Numbered from the stretch's first letter, positions 1 to 9,722 are shown. The stretch: 64,000 nt of DNA from Leptotrichia sp. oral taxon 212 (GCF_001274535.1 NZ_CP012410.1:1957126-2021125), one strand, 5' to 3'. The notes: generated by a model not told the origin, from the letters alone. Numbers and translations: made by a program.

Positions 1-805
1 TTTTTATCTCTCCGCTGTTAAAACATGCCTGACCGAACAATGCCGCCTGCTGATCTCCTGCAATTCCTGAAATAGGAATTTTCGTTCCTTCCTCTTCCCC
101 CATAGTTACTCCCATTTTTGTTTCACCATAAATTTCGCTCGAATTTTTTACAGCTGGCAGCATATTTTCAGGAATATCCAGCAAATCTAATATTTTTTTA
201 TCCCATTGTAAAGTTTTTATATTATACATCATTGTCCTGGATGCATTTGTATAATCAGTCACATGTACTTTTCCGGCAGTCAATTTCCATACAAGCCATG
301 TATCAACTGTTCCAAATAACAGCTCTCCTTTTTCGGCTCTTTCTCTTGCTCCTTCAATATTGTCAAGTATCCATTTTATCTTAGTGGCAGAAAAATATGC
401 ATCTACTATAAGCCCTGTATTTTCCTTTATATATTCTTCAAATCCTTCTGCTTTAAGGTTTTCACATATTTCTGCAGTTCTTCTGCACTGCCAGACAATC
501 GCATTATAGACAGGTTCTCCTGTGTTTTTATCCCAAACTATCGTTGTTTCCCTCTGATTTGTAATTCCTATAGCCGCAACATCTTTAAGTGAAATACCTG
601 ATCCTGCAATAACTTCTGTCAGTACCGATCTCTGACTGGACCATATTTCTAAGGGATTATGCTCTACCCATCCAGGTTTTGGATATATTTGGGAAAATTC
701 TTTCTGAGCAGTTAAGACAATGTTCATTTCCTTATCGAAAATAATAGCTCTTGAACTTGTTGTCCCCTGATCCAGTGCTATGACATATTTTTTATTTTCT
801 ACCAT
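1..805 (-). CDS. glpK: Glycerol kinase, 3' end cut by window edge
   Basis: ATP-dependent glycerol kinase of the FGGY family, which makes glycerol-3-phosphate in the cytoplasm. About 268 N-terminal codons are present of the roughly 500 usual for the family. The translation begins [20 protein letters not shown], giving the phosphate-binding DQGTTSSR loop at residues 11-18. The family signatures TNQRETT and WQCRRT follow. The ATG is preceded by AGGAGG at a normal distance, so the start is secure. It lies downstream of nagA on the same strand with a 183-base gap that holds a candidate promoter, so it may be a separate unit. No lesion is seen in the visible part. Confidence 0.93.
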   Translation of the reverse strand, partial: MVENKKYVIALDQGTTSSRAIIFDKEMNIVLTAQKEFSQIYPKPGWVEHNPLEIWSSQRSVLTEVIAGSGISLKDVAAIGITNQRETTIVWDKNTGEPVYNAIVWQCRRTAEICENLKAEGFEEYIKENTGLIVDAYFSATKIKWILDNIEGARERAEKGELLFGTVDTWLVWKLTAGKVHVTDYTNASRTMMYNIKTLQWDKKILDLLDIPENMLPAVKNSSEIYGETKMGVTMGEEEGTKIPISGIAGDQQAALFGQACFNSGEIK

Positions 806-885
806 TCCTGCCTCCTGATACACTTATATATTGTTTAATGTGACTTTATATTCATATTTATCTCCTCTAGCATAGGAAACTGTAT

Positions 886-916
886 ATTCTATTATTTTAC
901 TTTTTTCATATGTCAA
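886..916 (-). promoter_or_regulatory. Candidate promoter for glpK
   Basis: Reading the minus strand, a consensus TTGACA (-35) is followed after 19 bases by TAGAAT (-10). The spacer is longer than ideal. It would give a leader of roughly 75 bases before the glpK ATG. Seen in sequence only. Confidence 0.35.
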
Positions 917-988
917 CCGTTTTATAAGCATACATACAGCTTTATATTTATATCTACTTTATCTACATCCTTTTCTTAGGATCTAAAA

Positions 989-2137
989 TTAATACTCGGT
1001 CAAATTACCTTTGGCAACAGTCCCTTTTACTTTATAATTCCCATCAAAGTATGTTAAATCAGCGATATATCCTTCTTTTATATATCCATATCTGTCATTT
1101 ACCGATATTGTCTTTGCAGGATACGAAGTGGCCATTCTAAGCGCTTCTTTCTGTGATATATTTACATGTTCCACAAGATTTTTCACACCTTCGCTCATTA
1201 CTAATGCTGAACCTCCTAATGTTCCTGAAGGTGAAATACATTTTCCATTTTCATAAAATACCTGATTACCTTCAAAAAGAAATTCTTTCATATCAGTTGT
1301 TCCTGCAGGACTCACCGCATCCGTTACAAGATAAAGTCTTTCCTTTAATATTTTCTTTGCTATTTCTACTGCAGCAAATTCCATATGAAATCCGTCAACT
1401 ATGATTCCACAGTTTGCAGTATCATTATTGAAAAGGAATCCTATTACACCAGGTTTTCTTGATTCCAGCTGGCTCATTGCGTTATACAGATGTGTTGCAC
1501 AGTTAAAGTAGTCTTTCTTTTCCATGCACTCTTCATAAGTAGCATTTGAGTGTCCTATTGCAATGTTAATTCCTGCATTTTTCAACGTTTTCAAATGTTC
1601 AACCTTAGCCTTTTCAGGAGCTATTGTTATTATCTTAGTTACTTCAGGTCCTGCATCTGCTATTTTCTGTATCATTTCATCAGAAAGAACTCTTATATAT
1701 TCAGGACGATGTATTCCTTTCTTTTCTACACTTATATAAGGTCCTTCAATATGAAGTCCTAGAACTCCTATTTCTTCCTTGTCCTTATTGTTTTTAATTA
1801 GCTCCAAAGCTTTTTCTATCTTTTCATCAGGCGATGTTATAAGTGTAGGCAGAAATGAAGTACATCCAAACTTTTTATTTGTTTCATTCATTATTTTAAG
1901 TGCTTCTATTGAGATATCATCGTTAAAAAGCACCCCTCCACAACCATTTATCTGAAGATCAATAAATCCTGGAGATAATATCATACCATTTATATCTATC
2001 AATTTATTTTCATTGATTTCATCTTGTATTAAATCACTATCTTTTAAGACTTTTTTTATAAATTTCCCTTCTATAATAACTGCATTTTCTTCTATAAAAT
2101 TTTCTCCATCGAAAATTTTTGCATTTTTTATAATCAT
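989..2137 (-). CDS. nagA: N-acetylglucosamine-6-phosphate deacetylase
   Basis: Removes acetate from GlcNAc-6-phosphate to give glucosamine-6-phosphate, the step after NanE in sialic acid breakdown. The 382-residue length matches the E. coli enzyme. Amidohydrolase features seen: GFIDLQINGCGG near residue 58, metal ligand Glu131 in LHIEGPY, His196 in GHSNAT, His216 in ATHLYN, and catalytic Asp273 in VTDAVSPAG. This pattern resembles the E. coli-type single-metal NagA. It lies 12 bases downstream of nagB, so the two are co-transcribed. Identification is firm. Confidence 0.96.
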   Translation of the reverse strand: MIIKNAKIFDGENFIEENAVIIEGKFIKKVLKDSDLIQDEINENKLIDINGMILSPGFIDLQINGCGGVLFNDDISIEALKIMNETNKKFGCTSFLPTLITSPDEKIEKALELIKNNKDKEEIGVLGLHIEGPYISVEKKGIHRPEYIRVLSDEMIQKIADAGPEVTKIITIAPEKAKVEHLKTLKNAGINIAIGHSNATYEECMEKKDYFNCATHLYNAMSQLESRKPGVIGFLFNNDTANCGIIVDGFHMEFAAVEIAKKILKERLYLVTDAVSPAGTTDMKEFLFEGNQVFYENGKCISPSGTLGGSALVMSEGVKNLVEHVNISQKEALRMATSYPAKTISVNDRYGYIKEGYIADLTYFDGNYKVKGTVAKGNLTEY

Positions 2138-2149
2138 TTTTCAACCTCT

Positions 2150-2989
2150 CTATTGTTTATTTTTTAATTCCATCAATTTTTGTTTATACTCATCCAGATC
2201 AAGATTTTCAGCTTCTATTTCCTTAAAATATCTGTAGGTTTTTACTTTTATATCTGAAACAGCTGATTCATCAATCACAAGAAGTGTTCTTCTATGAAGT
2301 TGCAACGCAGAAACTGTCCATAAATGATTTACTCCACCTTCTATTGCATGATATACTGCTCTTGCTTTCTTGTATCCTTCAGCAAGTATAATAATTTCTT
2401 TTGAATCCATCAATGTTCCTACTCCAATAGTCAATGCAAGTTTCGGAACCTTATTTATATCATTGTCAAAAAATCTTGAATTTGCCAGAATTGTATCATA
2501 AGTCAGCTCCTTATCCCTAGTTCTGGAAGCAAGAGATGATCCAGGTTCATTAAAGGCAATATGTCCATCTTCTCCTATTCCACCTAAAAATAAGTCTATT
2601 CCGCCAACAGATTTTATTTTATCCTCATATCTCTGACATTCTTCTTCAAGGTTTTCAGCAAGACCGTCCAGTATATTTACATTTTCTTCTTTAATATCTA
2701 TGTGCTTAAAAAAGTTCTCATGCATAAAATAATGATAGCTCTGTTCATGTTCAGGTGCCAGACCTACATATTCATCCATATTAAACGTTATTACATTTTC
2801 AAAGGAAAGAACTCCTTCTTTATAAAGATTTATAAGTTCCTTATATGTTTCAATAGGTGTAGATCCCGTCGGCAGTCCCAATACAAAAGGTTTTTCCGGA
2901 GTAGGATTAAATTTTAATATTTTTTTTGCTATCTGATATGCACTCCATTTTCCTATTTCCTTTTTATCTTTTAAAATTATTACTCTCAC
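2150..2989 (-). CDS. nagB: Glucosamine-6-phosphate deaminase
   Basis: Converts glucosamine-6-phosphate to fructose-6-phosphate and ammonia, feeding amino sugar carbon into glycolysis. The sugar-phosphate loop [14 protein letters not shown] is near residue 39. The catalytic set Asp72, Asp141, His143 and Glu148 (in [16 protein letters not shown]) falls at the same numbers as in E. coli NagB. Length is 279 residues against about 266. The start codon is GTG, nine bases after an AGGAGG. It precedes nagA closely. A 233-base AT-rich gap upstream suggests its own promoter in addition to any read-through from the nan genes. Confidence 0.96.
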   Translation of the reverse strand: MRVIILKDKKEIGKWSAYQIAKKILKFNPTPEKPFVLGLPTGSTPIETYKELINLYKEGVLSFENVITFNMDEYVGLAPEHEQSYHYFMHENFFKHIDIKEENVNILDGLAENLEEECQRYEDKIKSVGGIDLFLGGIGEDGHIAFNEPGSSLASRTRDKELTYDTILANSRFFDNDINKVPKLALTIGVGTLMDSKEIIILAEGYKKARAVYHAIEGGVNHLWTVSALQLHRRTLLVIDESAVSDIKVKTYRYFKEIEAENLDLDEYKQKLMELKNKQ

Positions 2990-3076
2990 TTTTTTCTACC
3001 TCCTAAATTTTAATTAATTTAATAATAGTTTCAAACTTTTCTTAATTATTGGATTTTTTTTTCATTCTTCACTTAA

Positions 3077-3105
3077 ATAATAACTTATTTTTTCAAAAAA
3101 AACAA
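3077..3105 (-). promoter_or_regulatory. Weak candidate promoter for nagBA
   Basis: TTGTTT and TATTAT on the minus strand are separated by 17 bases, inside the AT-rich region upstream of nagB. Such matches are common in AT-rich DNA, so confidence is low. Confidence 0.3.
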
Positions 3106-3222
3106 TAGATATAAATAAAAAATGTTCCAAAAGAAAAATGTAGATAAAGTCTATAAAAAATATATTTTCATTTTATATTTTTAATTTTCTTCTGAAACAA
3201 TTATATATAAATTTGTTTAATA

Positions 3223-4467
3223 TTAAAATGCCCAGTTTCCTTTTCTAAATACAGGTTCCCTTGTTCCATCTTCATTTATTCCATCTATATCCATTTCAGC
3301 ATCGCCTATCATAAAATCCACATGAGAAATTGAGCTGTTTACATGTGCCTTATCAAGTTCTTCTTCGCTCATATTTGAACCATTTACAACGTTTGTTGGA
3401 TATGCAGCTCCTAAAGCCAGATGGTTTGCAGCATTTTCATCAAATAAAGTCTGATAGTAAAGCAGTCCTGAATTTGATATAGGCGAATCATTTGGAACAA
3501 GTGCAACTTCTCCTATTCTTCCTGATCCTTCATCTGTTTCAATCAGCTGTTTTAAAATATCATAACCTTTTTCTGCTTCAAAATCCACAACTTTTCCATC
3601 TTTGAAGGTAAGCTTGAAACCATCAATTATATTTCCCTGATAAGATAAAGGTTTTTTATTTGAAACATATCCATCTACTCTATATTTATCTCCTGCAGTG
3701 AATATTTCCTCTGTTGGCATGTTAGGCATAAAATCTGCACCTTTTTCATTTTTACTTCCTGCAGCTATCCACACATGATTTTCAGGAAGTCCTACAACAA
3801 GGTCTGTTCCTTCTGATTTATAATGTAGCGCTTTGTAGGCTTTTTTATTAAGATATTCCGCCTTTTCAGTTAATTTTCTGCTATGTTCCTTCCATGCTTC
3901 TACCGGATTTTCCTTATCAACTCTTATTGTTTCCAGTATAGAATCAAGCAGTTTTGCCTGCGCCTTTTCAACATCACTTTCTTCAGGGAATACAAGTTTT
4001 GCCCATTCTGGCGAAGGATAGCTTACTATAGTCCATGAATTTACATCATTCATCACACGTGAACGGTAGTATTTTAAAGCAGCTCCTCTATTTTTAGCAT
4101 ATGTTCCAAGTTTTTCTGCATCAATCCCTGAAAATAGATCAGGAGAACTGCTTAAAATATGAATAAAAACTACATTATTATCTAAATAATCATTTATTTC
4201 ATCTACAGTCCATTCTGGAATATTTGAATATTCTTCGGTTGATTTATATTCAGCATGCATACGGCTCAGCTTATCATCAGTAAGTTTTATATTTACATCA
4301 CATGCTCCTGCTTTGTATGCCTTTTCAGTTACTTTATAAACCAGCGGCAATGAATCTGTTGTACAGTTTATCCAGACTTTCTGCCCCTTCTGAACATTCG
4401 CTCCTATTTTTATAATTACTTCCGCAAATTTTTCCAGTTTTTTATCAAAATTTTCTACATATTTCAT
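3223..4467 (-). CDS. M29-family (thermophilic) aminopeptidase
   Basis: A cytoplasmic metallo-aminopeptidase of the M29 family (AmpS/PepS type), which trims N-terminal residues from short peptides. Length is 414 residues, as usual for the family. Features seen: the N-terminal KIGANVQKGQKVWI segment, LVVGLPENHVWIAAGS near residue 225, MPTEEIFTAG (metal-binding Glu), and a His/Asp-rich C-terminus with HVDFMIG. The start has an AGGAAA ribosome site. It sits between the yhcH-like gene and nagB on the same strand. It may process peptides left after deglycosylation, but that link is inferred from position only. Confidence 0.9.
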   Translation of the reverse strand: MKYVENFDKKLEKFAEVIIKIGANVQKGQKVWINCTTDSLPLVYKVTEKAYKAGACDVNIKLTDDKLSRMHAEYKSTEEYSNIPEWTVDEINDYLDNNVVFIHILSSSPDLFSGIDAEKLGTYAKNRGAALKYYRSRVMNDVNSWTIVSYPSPEWAKLVFPEESDVEKAQAKLLDSILETIRVDKENPVEAWKEHSRKLTEKAEYLNKKAYKALHYKSEGTDLVVGLPENHVWIAAGSKNEKGADFMPNMPTEEIFTAGDKYRVDGYVSNKKPLSYQGNIIDGFKLTFKDGKVVDFEAEKGYDILKQLIETDEGSGRIGEVALVPNDSPISNSGLLYYQTLFDENAANHLALGAAYPTNVVNGSNMSEEELDKAHVNSSISHVDFMIGDAEMDIDGINEDGTREPVFRKGNWAF

Positions 4468-4515
4468 TTATTTTCCTGCCTTTCCTATTTTGTTATAAAA
4501 ATAGTATAGCACAAA

Positions 4516-4974
4516 TTATAAAAGATTTACATCTATTTTAAATACTACTTTTTTTACATTTTCAGATTTTTCCACCTGTAATCCCGGCATGTGAACATCT
4601 TCCGGATAAAATACAAGTACATCTCCCGCCTTCAGCAACACTCTGAATAATTCAGGTCCTTTATGTTTCAAAAAATCATTTTCAACATGTCTTTCTTCCT
4701 CTTCAAGGTTATGGATATTATTAACTGCAATATATTCCTGACCTTCAAGCATTATCTGAACATCAAGATACTTAAGATGACTTTCCCACATTCCCTTATC
4801 TTCAGATTTAGTGTTATAATTATCTATATTCATTTTTATTTCTGTTCCTGGAACTTCATATTTCCCAGGCTCATATTTTTTAAGGTCATTTTCTCCTGTA
4901 AATTTTATACATTCATATATTTTCTTTGAAAGACTTTTATTTTGCAGTTCATCTTTTAAATTGGTAAAAATCAT
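4516..4974 (-). CDS. YhcH/YjgK/YiaL-family protein (NanQ-like)
   Basis: A 152-residue cupin-like protein of the YhcH/YjgK/YiaL (EbgC) family. The E. coli member YhcH, now called NanQ, is reported to act as a sialic acid anomerase. Family features seen: YEVPGTEIKMNIDNY near residue 40, ESHLKYLDVQIMLEGQEYI near 85, and the C-terminal GDVLVFYPEDVHMPGLQV, with His ligands typical of a metal-binding cupin. It lies 54 bases downstream of nanE. Neighbours support a role in interconverting sialic acid forms; the exact substrate is not proven by sequence. Confidence 0.88.
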   Translation of the reverse strand: MIFTNLKDELQNKSLSKKIYECIKFTGENDLKKYEPGKYEVPGTEIKMNIDNYNTKSEDKGMWESHLKYLDVQIMLEGQEYIAVNNIHNLEEEERHVENDFLKHKGPELFRVLLKAGDVLVFYPEDVHMPGLQVEKSENVKKVVFKIDVNLL

Positions 4975-5028
4975 ATTTTCTCTCTCCCAGCGTGTATATA
5001 TTATTACATATATTGATATTAAATTTCA

Positions 5029-5721
5029 TTACTTCATTCCATTGACAAATCTCTGGGCAATTTCAAGAGGTCTTGTTATTGCACCACCTACTACCACTGC
5101 ATAAGCTCCTAGCTCAAGCATTTTCTTAGCCTGTTTAGGCTCGTGTATTTTTCCCTCAGCTATTACAGGGATAGATAAATTTTTTACTAATTTTTCTACA
5201 AGTCCGAAATCAGGTCCATCAGATTTTTCACTATATGGAGTATATCCGCTAAGTGTTGTTCCTACAAAATCTACTCCTGCCTTTTCAGCATTCATTCCTT
5301 CTTCAAATGTTGAAATGTCTGCCATAAGTAAAATTTCCGGATACTTTTCCTTTATCTGTTTTATAAATTCATTTATTGTCTGACCGTCCACTCTTTCCCT
5401 TAAAGTACAATCCAGAGCTATTATATCTGCTCCCGCTTCCATAAGCTCATCTATTTCCTTCATAGTGACTGTTATATGCTGAGGAAATCCTTCATATACT
5501 TTCTTTATAAGTCCTATTACAGGTAAACTAACCTTTTCTTTTATACCTTTTACATCAAACACTCCGTTTGTTCTTATTCCTGCCGCTCCCGCCTGTTCTG
5601 CAGCCAGAGCCATAAGCGGCATGAAACTTCCGTTTTCTATATACAGAGGCTCCCCAGGTAATGCCTGACAGGAAACTATGAGTTTTCCTTTTATTTTTTT
5701 CAGTATTTCATCTTTGTTCAT
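5029..5721 (-). CDS. nanE: N-acetylmannosamine-6-phosphate 2-epimerase
   Basis: Converts ManNAc-6-phosphate to GlcNAc-6-phosphate, linking NanK to NagA. It is a TIM-barrel protein of 230 residues, normal for NanE. Signatures seen: [11 protein letters not shown] near residue 18, the PVIGLIKK segment, [15 protein letters not shown] near 98, and the phosphate loop [10 protein letters not shown] plus [10 protein letters not shown] near the C-terminus. AAAGGAGA precedes the ATG. It is 31 bases downstream of the regulator gene, in the middle of the sialic acid cluster. Confidence 0.96.
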   Translation of the reverse strand: MNKDEILKKIKGKLIVSCQALPGEPLYIENGSFMPLMALAAEQAGAAGIRTNGVFDVKGIKEKVSLPVIGLIKKVYEGFPQHITVTMKEIDELMEAGADIIALDCTLRERVDGQTINEFIKQIKEKYPEILLMADISTFEEGMNAEKAGVDFVGTTLSGYTPYSEKSDGPDFGLVEKLVKNLSIPVIAEGKIHEPKQAKKMLELGAYAVVVGGAITRPLEIAQRFVNGMK

Positions 5722-5752
5722 TTCTATCTCCTTTCTCTGTTATTTTTATTTC

Positions 5753-6574
5753 CTATTTAATTCCGCTATTTTTCCTTACTACAGCTTCTGCCGTGTTATG
5801 TTTCATTTTTAGTGATTCATCCTTATTCTGCAGGGCATAACCTGTACACAGCACATCTATTATGTATAGCTGGGACATTTTTGCAATCAGTGATCCCCCA
5901 TCGATAAGCGTTTCCCTTCCTGCTGTCAGCAGAACATGGTTTGCCATCTGTGCTGCAGGTGATAAAATATGATTTGTAATTACTATTATCTTACTTTTAT
6001 TCTTTTTAGCCACTGCCAGTGTTTCCAGAATATCAGGAGTATCTCCCGAAAGGCTCACTGCTATTATTACATCATTTTTACCTGTAACTGCGGCACTCAT
6101 TACCTGAAAATGAGTATCAGTGTATGCAAATGCTGTCTTTCCAAATCTTAAAAGCTTATTCTGAAGTTCCTGTACAGCCAATCCTGAAGAACCGACACCA
6201 TACAGAAATAATCTTTCCGCCTTTTCAATCAGATTTATCGACTTATCGAGCTGCTTTCTATCAATGAGTATTTTGGTATTTGCGATTGTATTGTTTATAT
6301 TTGCTTCAATATTGTCTATATAATCTTCATATGTTGTTTCAATTATAGGAAAATCTTCTTTGGCAATATTTATTTTTAAATCCTGAAACCCATTAAATCC
6401 TATTTTTTTTACAAATCTTACTATAGTAGCTTCACCTACATTGATTTTTCTGCCGATTTCCTGAAGTGACTGATAACTTATTTTACCCTTTTCTTCAAGT
6501 ATATAGTCCGCCACTTTTTTCTCCTGCTTGCTCAAAGAGGGATAAAATGACTCTATAATATTGATATATTTCAT
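5753..6574 (-). CDS. RpiR/MurR-family regulator of sialic acid genes
   Basis: A 273-residue transcription factor with an N-terminal winged helix-turn-helix (about residues 1-80, with LSKQEKKVADYIL and GEATIVRFVKKIGFNGFQD) and a C-terminal SIS sugar-phosphate domain (about 125-250, with FLYGVGSSGLAVQELQNKLL and DVIIAVSLSGDTPDILE). RpiR members in nan clusters usually repress in the absence of an amino sugar phosphate. Placement inside the operon suggests it senses ManNAc-6-P or GlcNAc-6-P, by inference. A GGAGG site precedes the ATG. A short hairpin and a TTCCAT-AA-ATGGAA palindrome lie in the gap upstream. Confidence 0.92.
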   Translation of the reverse strand: MKYINIIESFYPSLSKQEKKVADYILEEKGKISYQSLQEIGRKINVGEATIVRFVKKIGFNGFQDLKINIAKEDFPIIETTYEDYIDNIEANINNTIANTKILIDRKQLDKSINLIEKAERLFLYGVGSSGLAVQELQNKLLRFGKTAFAYTDTHFQVMSAAVTGKNDVIIAVSLSGDTPDILETLAVAKKNKSKIIVITNHILSPAAQMANHVLLTAGRETLIDGGSLIAKMSQLYIIDVLCTGYALQNKDESLKMKHNTAEAVVRKNSGIK

Positions 6575-6647
6575 ATAGCGTCCTCCTTCATAAATTTACT
6601 ATATCCCTGTTTTTCTCAAATTATTCATTTTTTCCATAAATGGAAGT

Positions 6648-6673
6648 ATGAGGGTGTAACAATAAACCCTCAT
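6648..6673. promoter_or_regulatory. Intercistronic hairpin between nanA and the rpiR-type gene
   Basis: ATGAGGGT and ACCCTCAT form an 8-bp stem with a 10-base loop. No good T-run follows on the minus strand, so it looks like an mRNA-stabilising or partially terminating structure. A TTCCAT-AA-ATGGAA palindrome lies at 6631-6644 and could be an operator. Confidence 0.5.
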
Positions 6674-6686
6674 TGACAATTTATTT

Positions 6687-7604
6687 TTATTTTACTTTTT
6701 CAATAAGATCTTCTATTTTCTTATTTAATTTCTGCAATTTTTCCTTTACTGCTTCATCAGTTATAGGAAGCATAGGTAATCTAGGGATTCCTGTTTCCAC
6801 TCCTCTTAAATGAAGGATATATTTACATGCTCCATACAGTGATCCTACAGAAAGCAGACCTTTTATTATTTCATTTACTTCATTTTGCAATTCTCTTGCC
6901 TTATTAATTTCCTGGTTATTCATATATTCATTAAGTTTCATGAACAGTTCAGGCATAACTCCATATGTTCCTCCAATTCCTGCATCTGCTCCTATAGCTC
7001 TTCCAGCTACAAACTGTTCATCCGGACCATTGAATACAAGAAAATCCTTTCCACCTACTGCTTTAAACTGCTGCAATTCAAAAGTACTTTCTGATGAACA
7101 TTTTATTCCTATCACCTTTTCCTGTTTAGCCATTTCTTCAAATAAACTTATTGGCAAGTTAAATCCTGTCGTCTGTGGGATATGATATATTATGAATGGC
7201 AAATCTGTACTGTCTATCATTGCCTGCCAGTGAGCTTTTACTGATTGCGGTGAAAGTCTGTAATACACTGCCGGTATTGATGATACTGCATCTGCTCCCA
7301 TTTTTGCAGCATGCTGTGCCAGTCTTACACTTTCAGGTGTAGAATTTGCTCCTACATGAACAATAATTGTAAGTTCCTTTCCTACTTCCTCCATTACTGC
7401 TTCTACTACAAGTTTTCTTTCTTCTTCACTCTGAAGGACACCTTCTCCTGAACTTCCTCCTACATACAGTCCTTTAACTTTTTTATCTGCATAGTATCTT
7501 GCAAGCTTTTTCACTCTTTCCCTGTCTACATTTCCATTGTCATCATAGGCTGAATACATCGCCATAAAAATACCTTTAAATTTTTCCAAGTCTACTCTCA
7601 TCAT
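6687..7604 (-). CDS. nanA: N-acetylneuraminate lyase
   Basis: Class I aldolase that splits N-acetylneuraminate into ManNAc and pyruvate. The length of 305 residues is normal for the DapA/NanA family. Signatures seen: GGSSGEGVLQSEEER near residue 49 (pyruvate-binding GxSxGE), catalytic Tyr140 in FIIYHIP, and Schiff-base Lys168 in IGIKCSS. E. coli uses Tyr137 and Lys165. Two ATG codons lie in tandem; AAAGGA fits the second slightly better (start at 7601). It lies 83 bases downstream of nanK. Confidence 0.96.
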   Translation of the reverse strand: MMRVDLEKFKGIFMAMYSAYDDNGNVDRERVKKLARYYADKKVKGLYVGGSSGEGVLQSEEERKLVVEAVMEEVGKELTIIVHVGANSTPESVRLAQHAAKMGADAVSSIPAVYYRLSPQSVKAHWQAMIDSTDLPFIIYHIPQTTGFNLPISLFEEMAKQEKVIGIKCSSESTFELQQFKAVGGKDFLVFNGPDEQFVAGRAIGADAGIGGTYGVMPELFMKLNEYMNNQEINKARELQNEVNEIIKGLLSVGSLYGACKYILHLRGVETGIPRLPMLPITDEAVKEKLQKLNKKIEDLIEKVK

Positions 7605-7687
7605 TCTGTCCTTTCGTTTTTTATTTTATATTTATTTTAATTTTTATAACTTTTTTCTTCTAAATTACCATATATTGTCATTTTATT

Positions 7688-8590
7688 TTATTTGTTTTTA
7701 TTTAAAAAATTATATAATGCACCGAGAAGTCCTGCCTGATTTCCCTGCTGTGCCAGCTCAATACGTGTTTTTCTGAACATATCACTTATCATTCCATCAT
7801 TTACTTCTTTTCTTATTTTTTCTTCAAGATACTCCTTTTGAGCCGTTATTCCTCCTCCAATAACAATAACTTCAGGATTCAGAAGATATATTATATTCCT
7901 TACTCCCACTGCAAGATTTGAGATTATTTCATTTATTCCTGCTATACAGATTTCATCACCTCTTTTTGCAAGTTCAAATATATCAACCCCTGTTATTGTA
8001 TCTGTTATTCCTTCCCTTTCCACTTTTTCCTTCTGAACCTTTTCCACAAGATACTTACTCGAAGCTATATTCTGAATATAGTTTCCATTTACATCCATGT
8101 ACCCTATTTCTCCTGCTGTATATCCGATTCCATTCAGAAGCTTTCCATCCAAGATTACAGATCCACCTATTCCTGTACCTATTGTCAGGCATACCATAGA
8201 CTTTGAGCCTTTTCCCGCTCCTCTCCAGTATTCTCCAAGTCCGGCACAGTTCACGTCATTTTCAACCTCACAGGAAATTGAAAATTCCTTTTCCAGTTCT
8301 TCCTTTATTTTTGTCCCTGTATATTTTGGAATCGTAGGACCTGCATAAGCTATTTCCCCTTTTTCAGGATTTACTACACCTGCTGTCGATACACATATTC
8401 CTTTTATCTCATAATTTCTATATTCGTCAAGAATATTTCTTACAAGCTTTTTTACATCTGAAAGTATAAAATTTTCCTTTTCTGTAACTTTTGTGGAAAC
8501 TGTCCCATCTATGAATATTTCTCCCTTTTCACTCAAAACTCCATATTTTATTGAAGTTCCTCCTATATCTATGCAGATATAATACATCAT
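7688..8590 (-). CDS. nanK: N-acetylmannosamine kinase, ROK family without zinc motif
   Basis: Phosphorylates ManNAc to ManNAc-6-phosphate using ATP. It has ROK-family ATP-binding DIGGTSIKYG at residues 8-17, the catalytic Asp in VENDVNCAGLG, and TIGTGIGGSVI. The conserved ExGH sugar-binding motif reads GEIGYM, and the usual zinc-binding CGxxGCxE cluster is missing. A published Fusobacterium nucleatum NanK structure also lacks the zinc site, as I recall, so this is probably a lineage trait and not damage. The start overlaps the preceding stop as ATGA, indicating translational coupling. Assignment to ManNAc rests on context with nanA and nanE. Confidence 0.92.
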   Translation of the reverse strand: MMYYICIDIGGTSIKYGVLSEKGEIFIDGTVSTKVTEKENFILSDVKKLVRNILDEYRNYEIKGICVSTAGVVNPEKGEIAYAGPTIPKYTGTKIKEELEKEFSISCEVENDVNCAGLGEYWRGAGKGSKSMVCLTIGTGIGGSVILDGKLLNGIGYTAGEIGYMDVNGNYIQNIASSKYLVEKVQKEKVEREGITDTITGVDIFELAKRGDEICIAGINEIISNLAVGVRNIIYLLNPEVIVIGGGITAQKEYLEEKIRKEVNDGMISDMFRKTRIELAQQGNQAGLLGALYNFLNKNK

Positions 8591-8883
8591 TTCACTTCCA
8601 ATCTCTTTTTCAGATTTCTTATAATAAAAATTATAAAATTATACATGGCACTTGCAAACACAACCGGCATATAGTTAAAATACATTGCATACCCCATATT
8701 AGTAAATCCTAGTCTAAATCCTGTTATAAGAAGAAGTACGCTCACTGCATTAACTATAAGCGGTGGAATATAAAGTTTTGTAAACACTCTGTTTAAAAGG
8801 GAAGTCACTACTACAGAACCTGCCATAAACAAAATTCCGTAGTAAAACCATCCTATCATCATCACCTTAATATTTTCCAGCAT
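8587..8883 (-). CDS. Small three-helix membrane protein in the sialic acid operon
   Basis: A 98-residue hydrophobic protein that I do not recognise. Three likely membrane segments are at about residues 10-28, 38-58 and 65-88, with a basic C-terminus (RNLKKRLEVK). It begins two bases after the permease stop and its own stop overlaps the nanK start, so it is tightly built into the operon. It might be an accessory part of the transporter or a second sugar permease component; no motif supports either idea. Confidence 0.8.
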   Translation of the reverse strand: MLENIKVMMIGWFYYGILFMAGSVVVTSLLNRVFTKLYIPPLIVNAVSVLLLITGFRLGFTNMGYAMYFNYMPVVFASAMYNFIIFIIRNLKKRLEVK

Positions 8884-8885
8884 GA

Positions 8886-9722
8886 CTATCCTTTCACTGC
8901 TCCCATTGTTACACCTTGAGTAAAGTAATTCTGGAACATTAAGAATACTATTATCATAGGCAGTGATGCCAGTAATGCTCCTGCCATAAGCAGTCCATAA
9001 TTCAATGAAAATTCAGCACTCTGAGCCATTGCTGCAACTCCAAGAGGCAAAGTTTTCATCATTTCACTGTTTGTAAATATTAACTGTGAAAAATAGTCAT
9101 TCCAGCTGGCAATAAATGTAAAGATTGCCAGAGCTCCTATACCAGGCTTTATAATAGGAAGCACTATACTGATAAATGTTTTCAGTTCATTACACCCATC
9201 TATTCTCGCTGATTCCAGAAGTTCATTCGGAACAGAATGGGAAAACTGCTTCATCAGAAATACTCCAAAAGGCCACCCTACAGCAGGTAATACAAGCGCT
9301 TTATAAGTATCTATCCATCCCAGTTCCGTAATAAATTTTAAAAGCGGTATAAGTATAACCTGTTTTGGAAGTGCCATTGCGGCAACAAATATTATAAATA
9401 TTATTCCTGAACCTGGAAATTTTTTCTTTGCCAGTGCATAACCTGCTAGAGATGCTGTAGTACATACTAATACAGTTGTTGAAAAAGCTATTGCCACTGA
9501 GTTAAAGAACCATCTTAATGTCAACGGAACTAACAACTTGTCAAAATTTTCCAAAGTAGGTTTCAAAGGAAACCATTCAGGAGGTATGCTTATTGCAACT
9601 TCCTGTATTTTAAATGCTCCAGTCGCAATCCAGTAAAAAGGAAATATAAAAAATATTGTCAACATTATTAATATTGTCATTGATATGACTGAAAACACCG
9701 ATATCTTTTTTCTATTTTTCAT
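8886..9722 (-). CDS. ABC sugar (sialic acid) permease, MalG type
   Basis: Inner-membrane permease of a CUT1-type carbohydrate ABC importer, 278 residues with six predicted helices. The cytoplasmic EAA loop reads LLESARIDGCNELKTFISIV near residue 175, with the conserved G of the family. It resembles the SatC-type permeases found in sialic acid clusters of streptococci. It lies 11 bases after the MalF-type permease. AGGAGGAGG precedes the ATG. Substrate assignment rests on the nan gene context. No ATPase gene is adjacent. Confidence 0.92.
   Translation of the reverse strand: MKNRKKISVFSVISMTILIMLTIFFIFPFYWIATGAFKIQEVAISIPPEWFPLKPTLENFDKLLVPLTLRWFFNSVAIAFSTTVLVCTTASLAGYALAKKKFPGSGIIFIIFVAAMALPKQVILIPLLKFITELGWIDTYKALVLPAVGWPFGVFLMKQFSHSVPNELLESARIDGCNELKTFISIVLPIIKPGIGALAIFTFIASWNDYFSQLIFTNSEMMKTLPLGVAAMAQSAEFSLNYGLLMAGALLASLPMIIVFLMFQNYFTQGVTMGAVKG

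Noticed and set aside
838-855. A six-codon frame (MNIKSH) with a strong ribosome site before glpK
   Set aside because: Too short to judge; the glpK start has its own good ribosome site. It might be a leader peptide, but nothing supports regulation by it.
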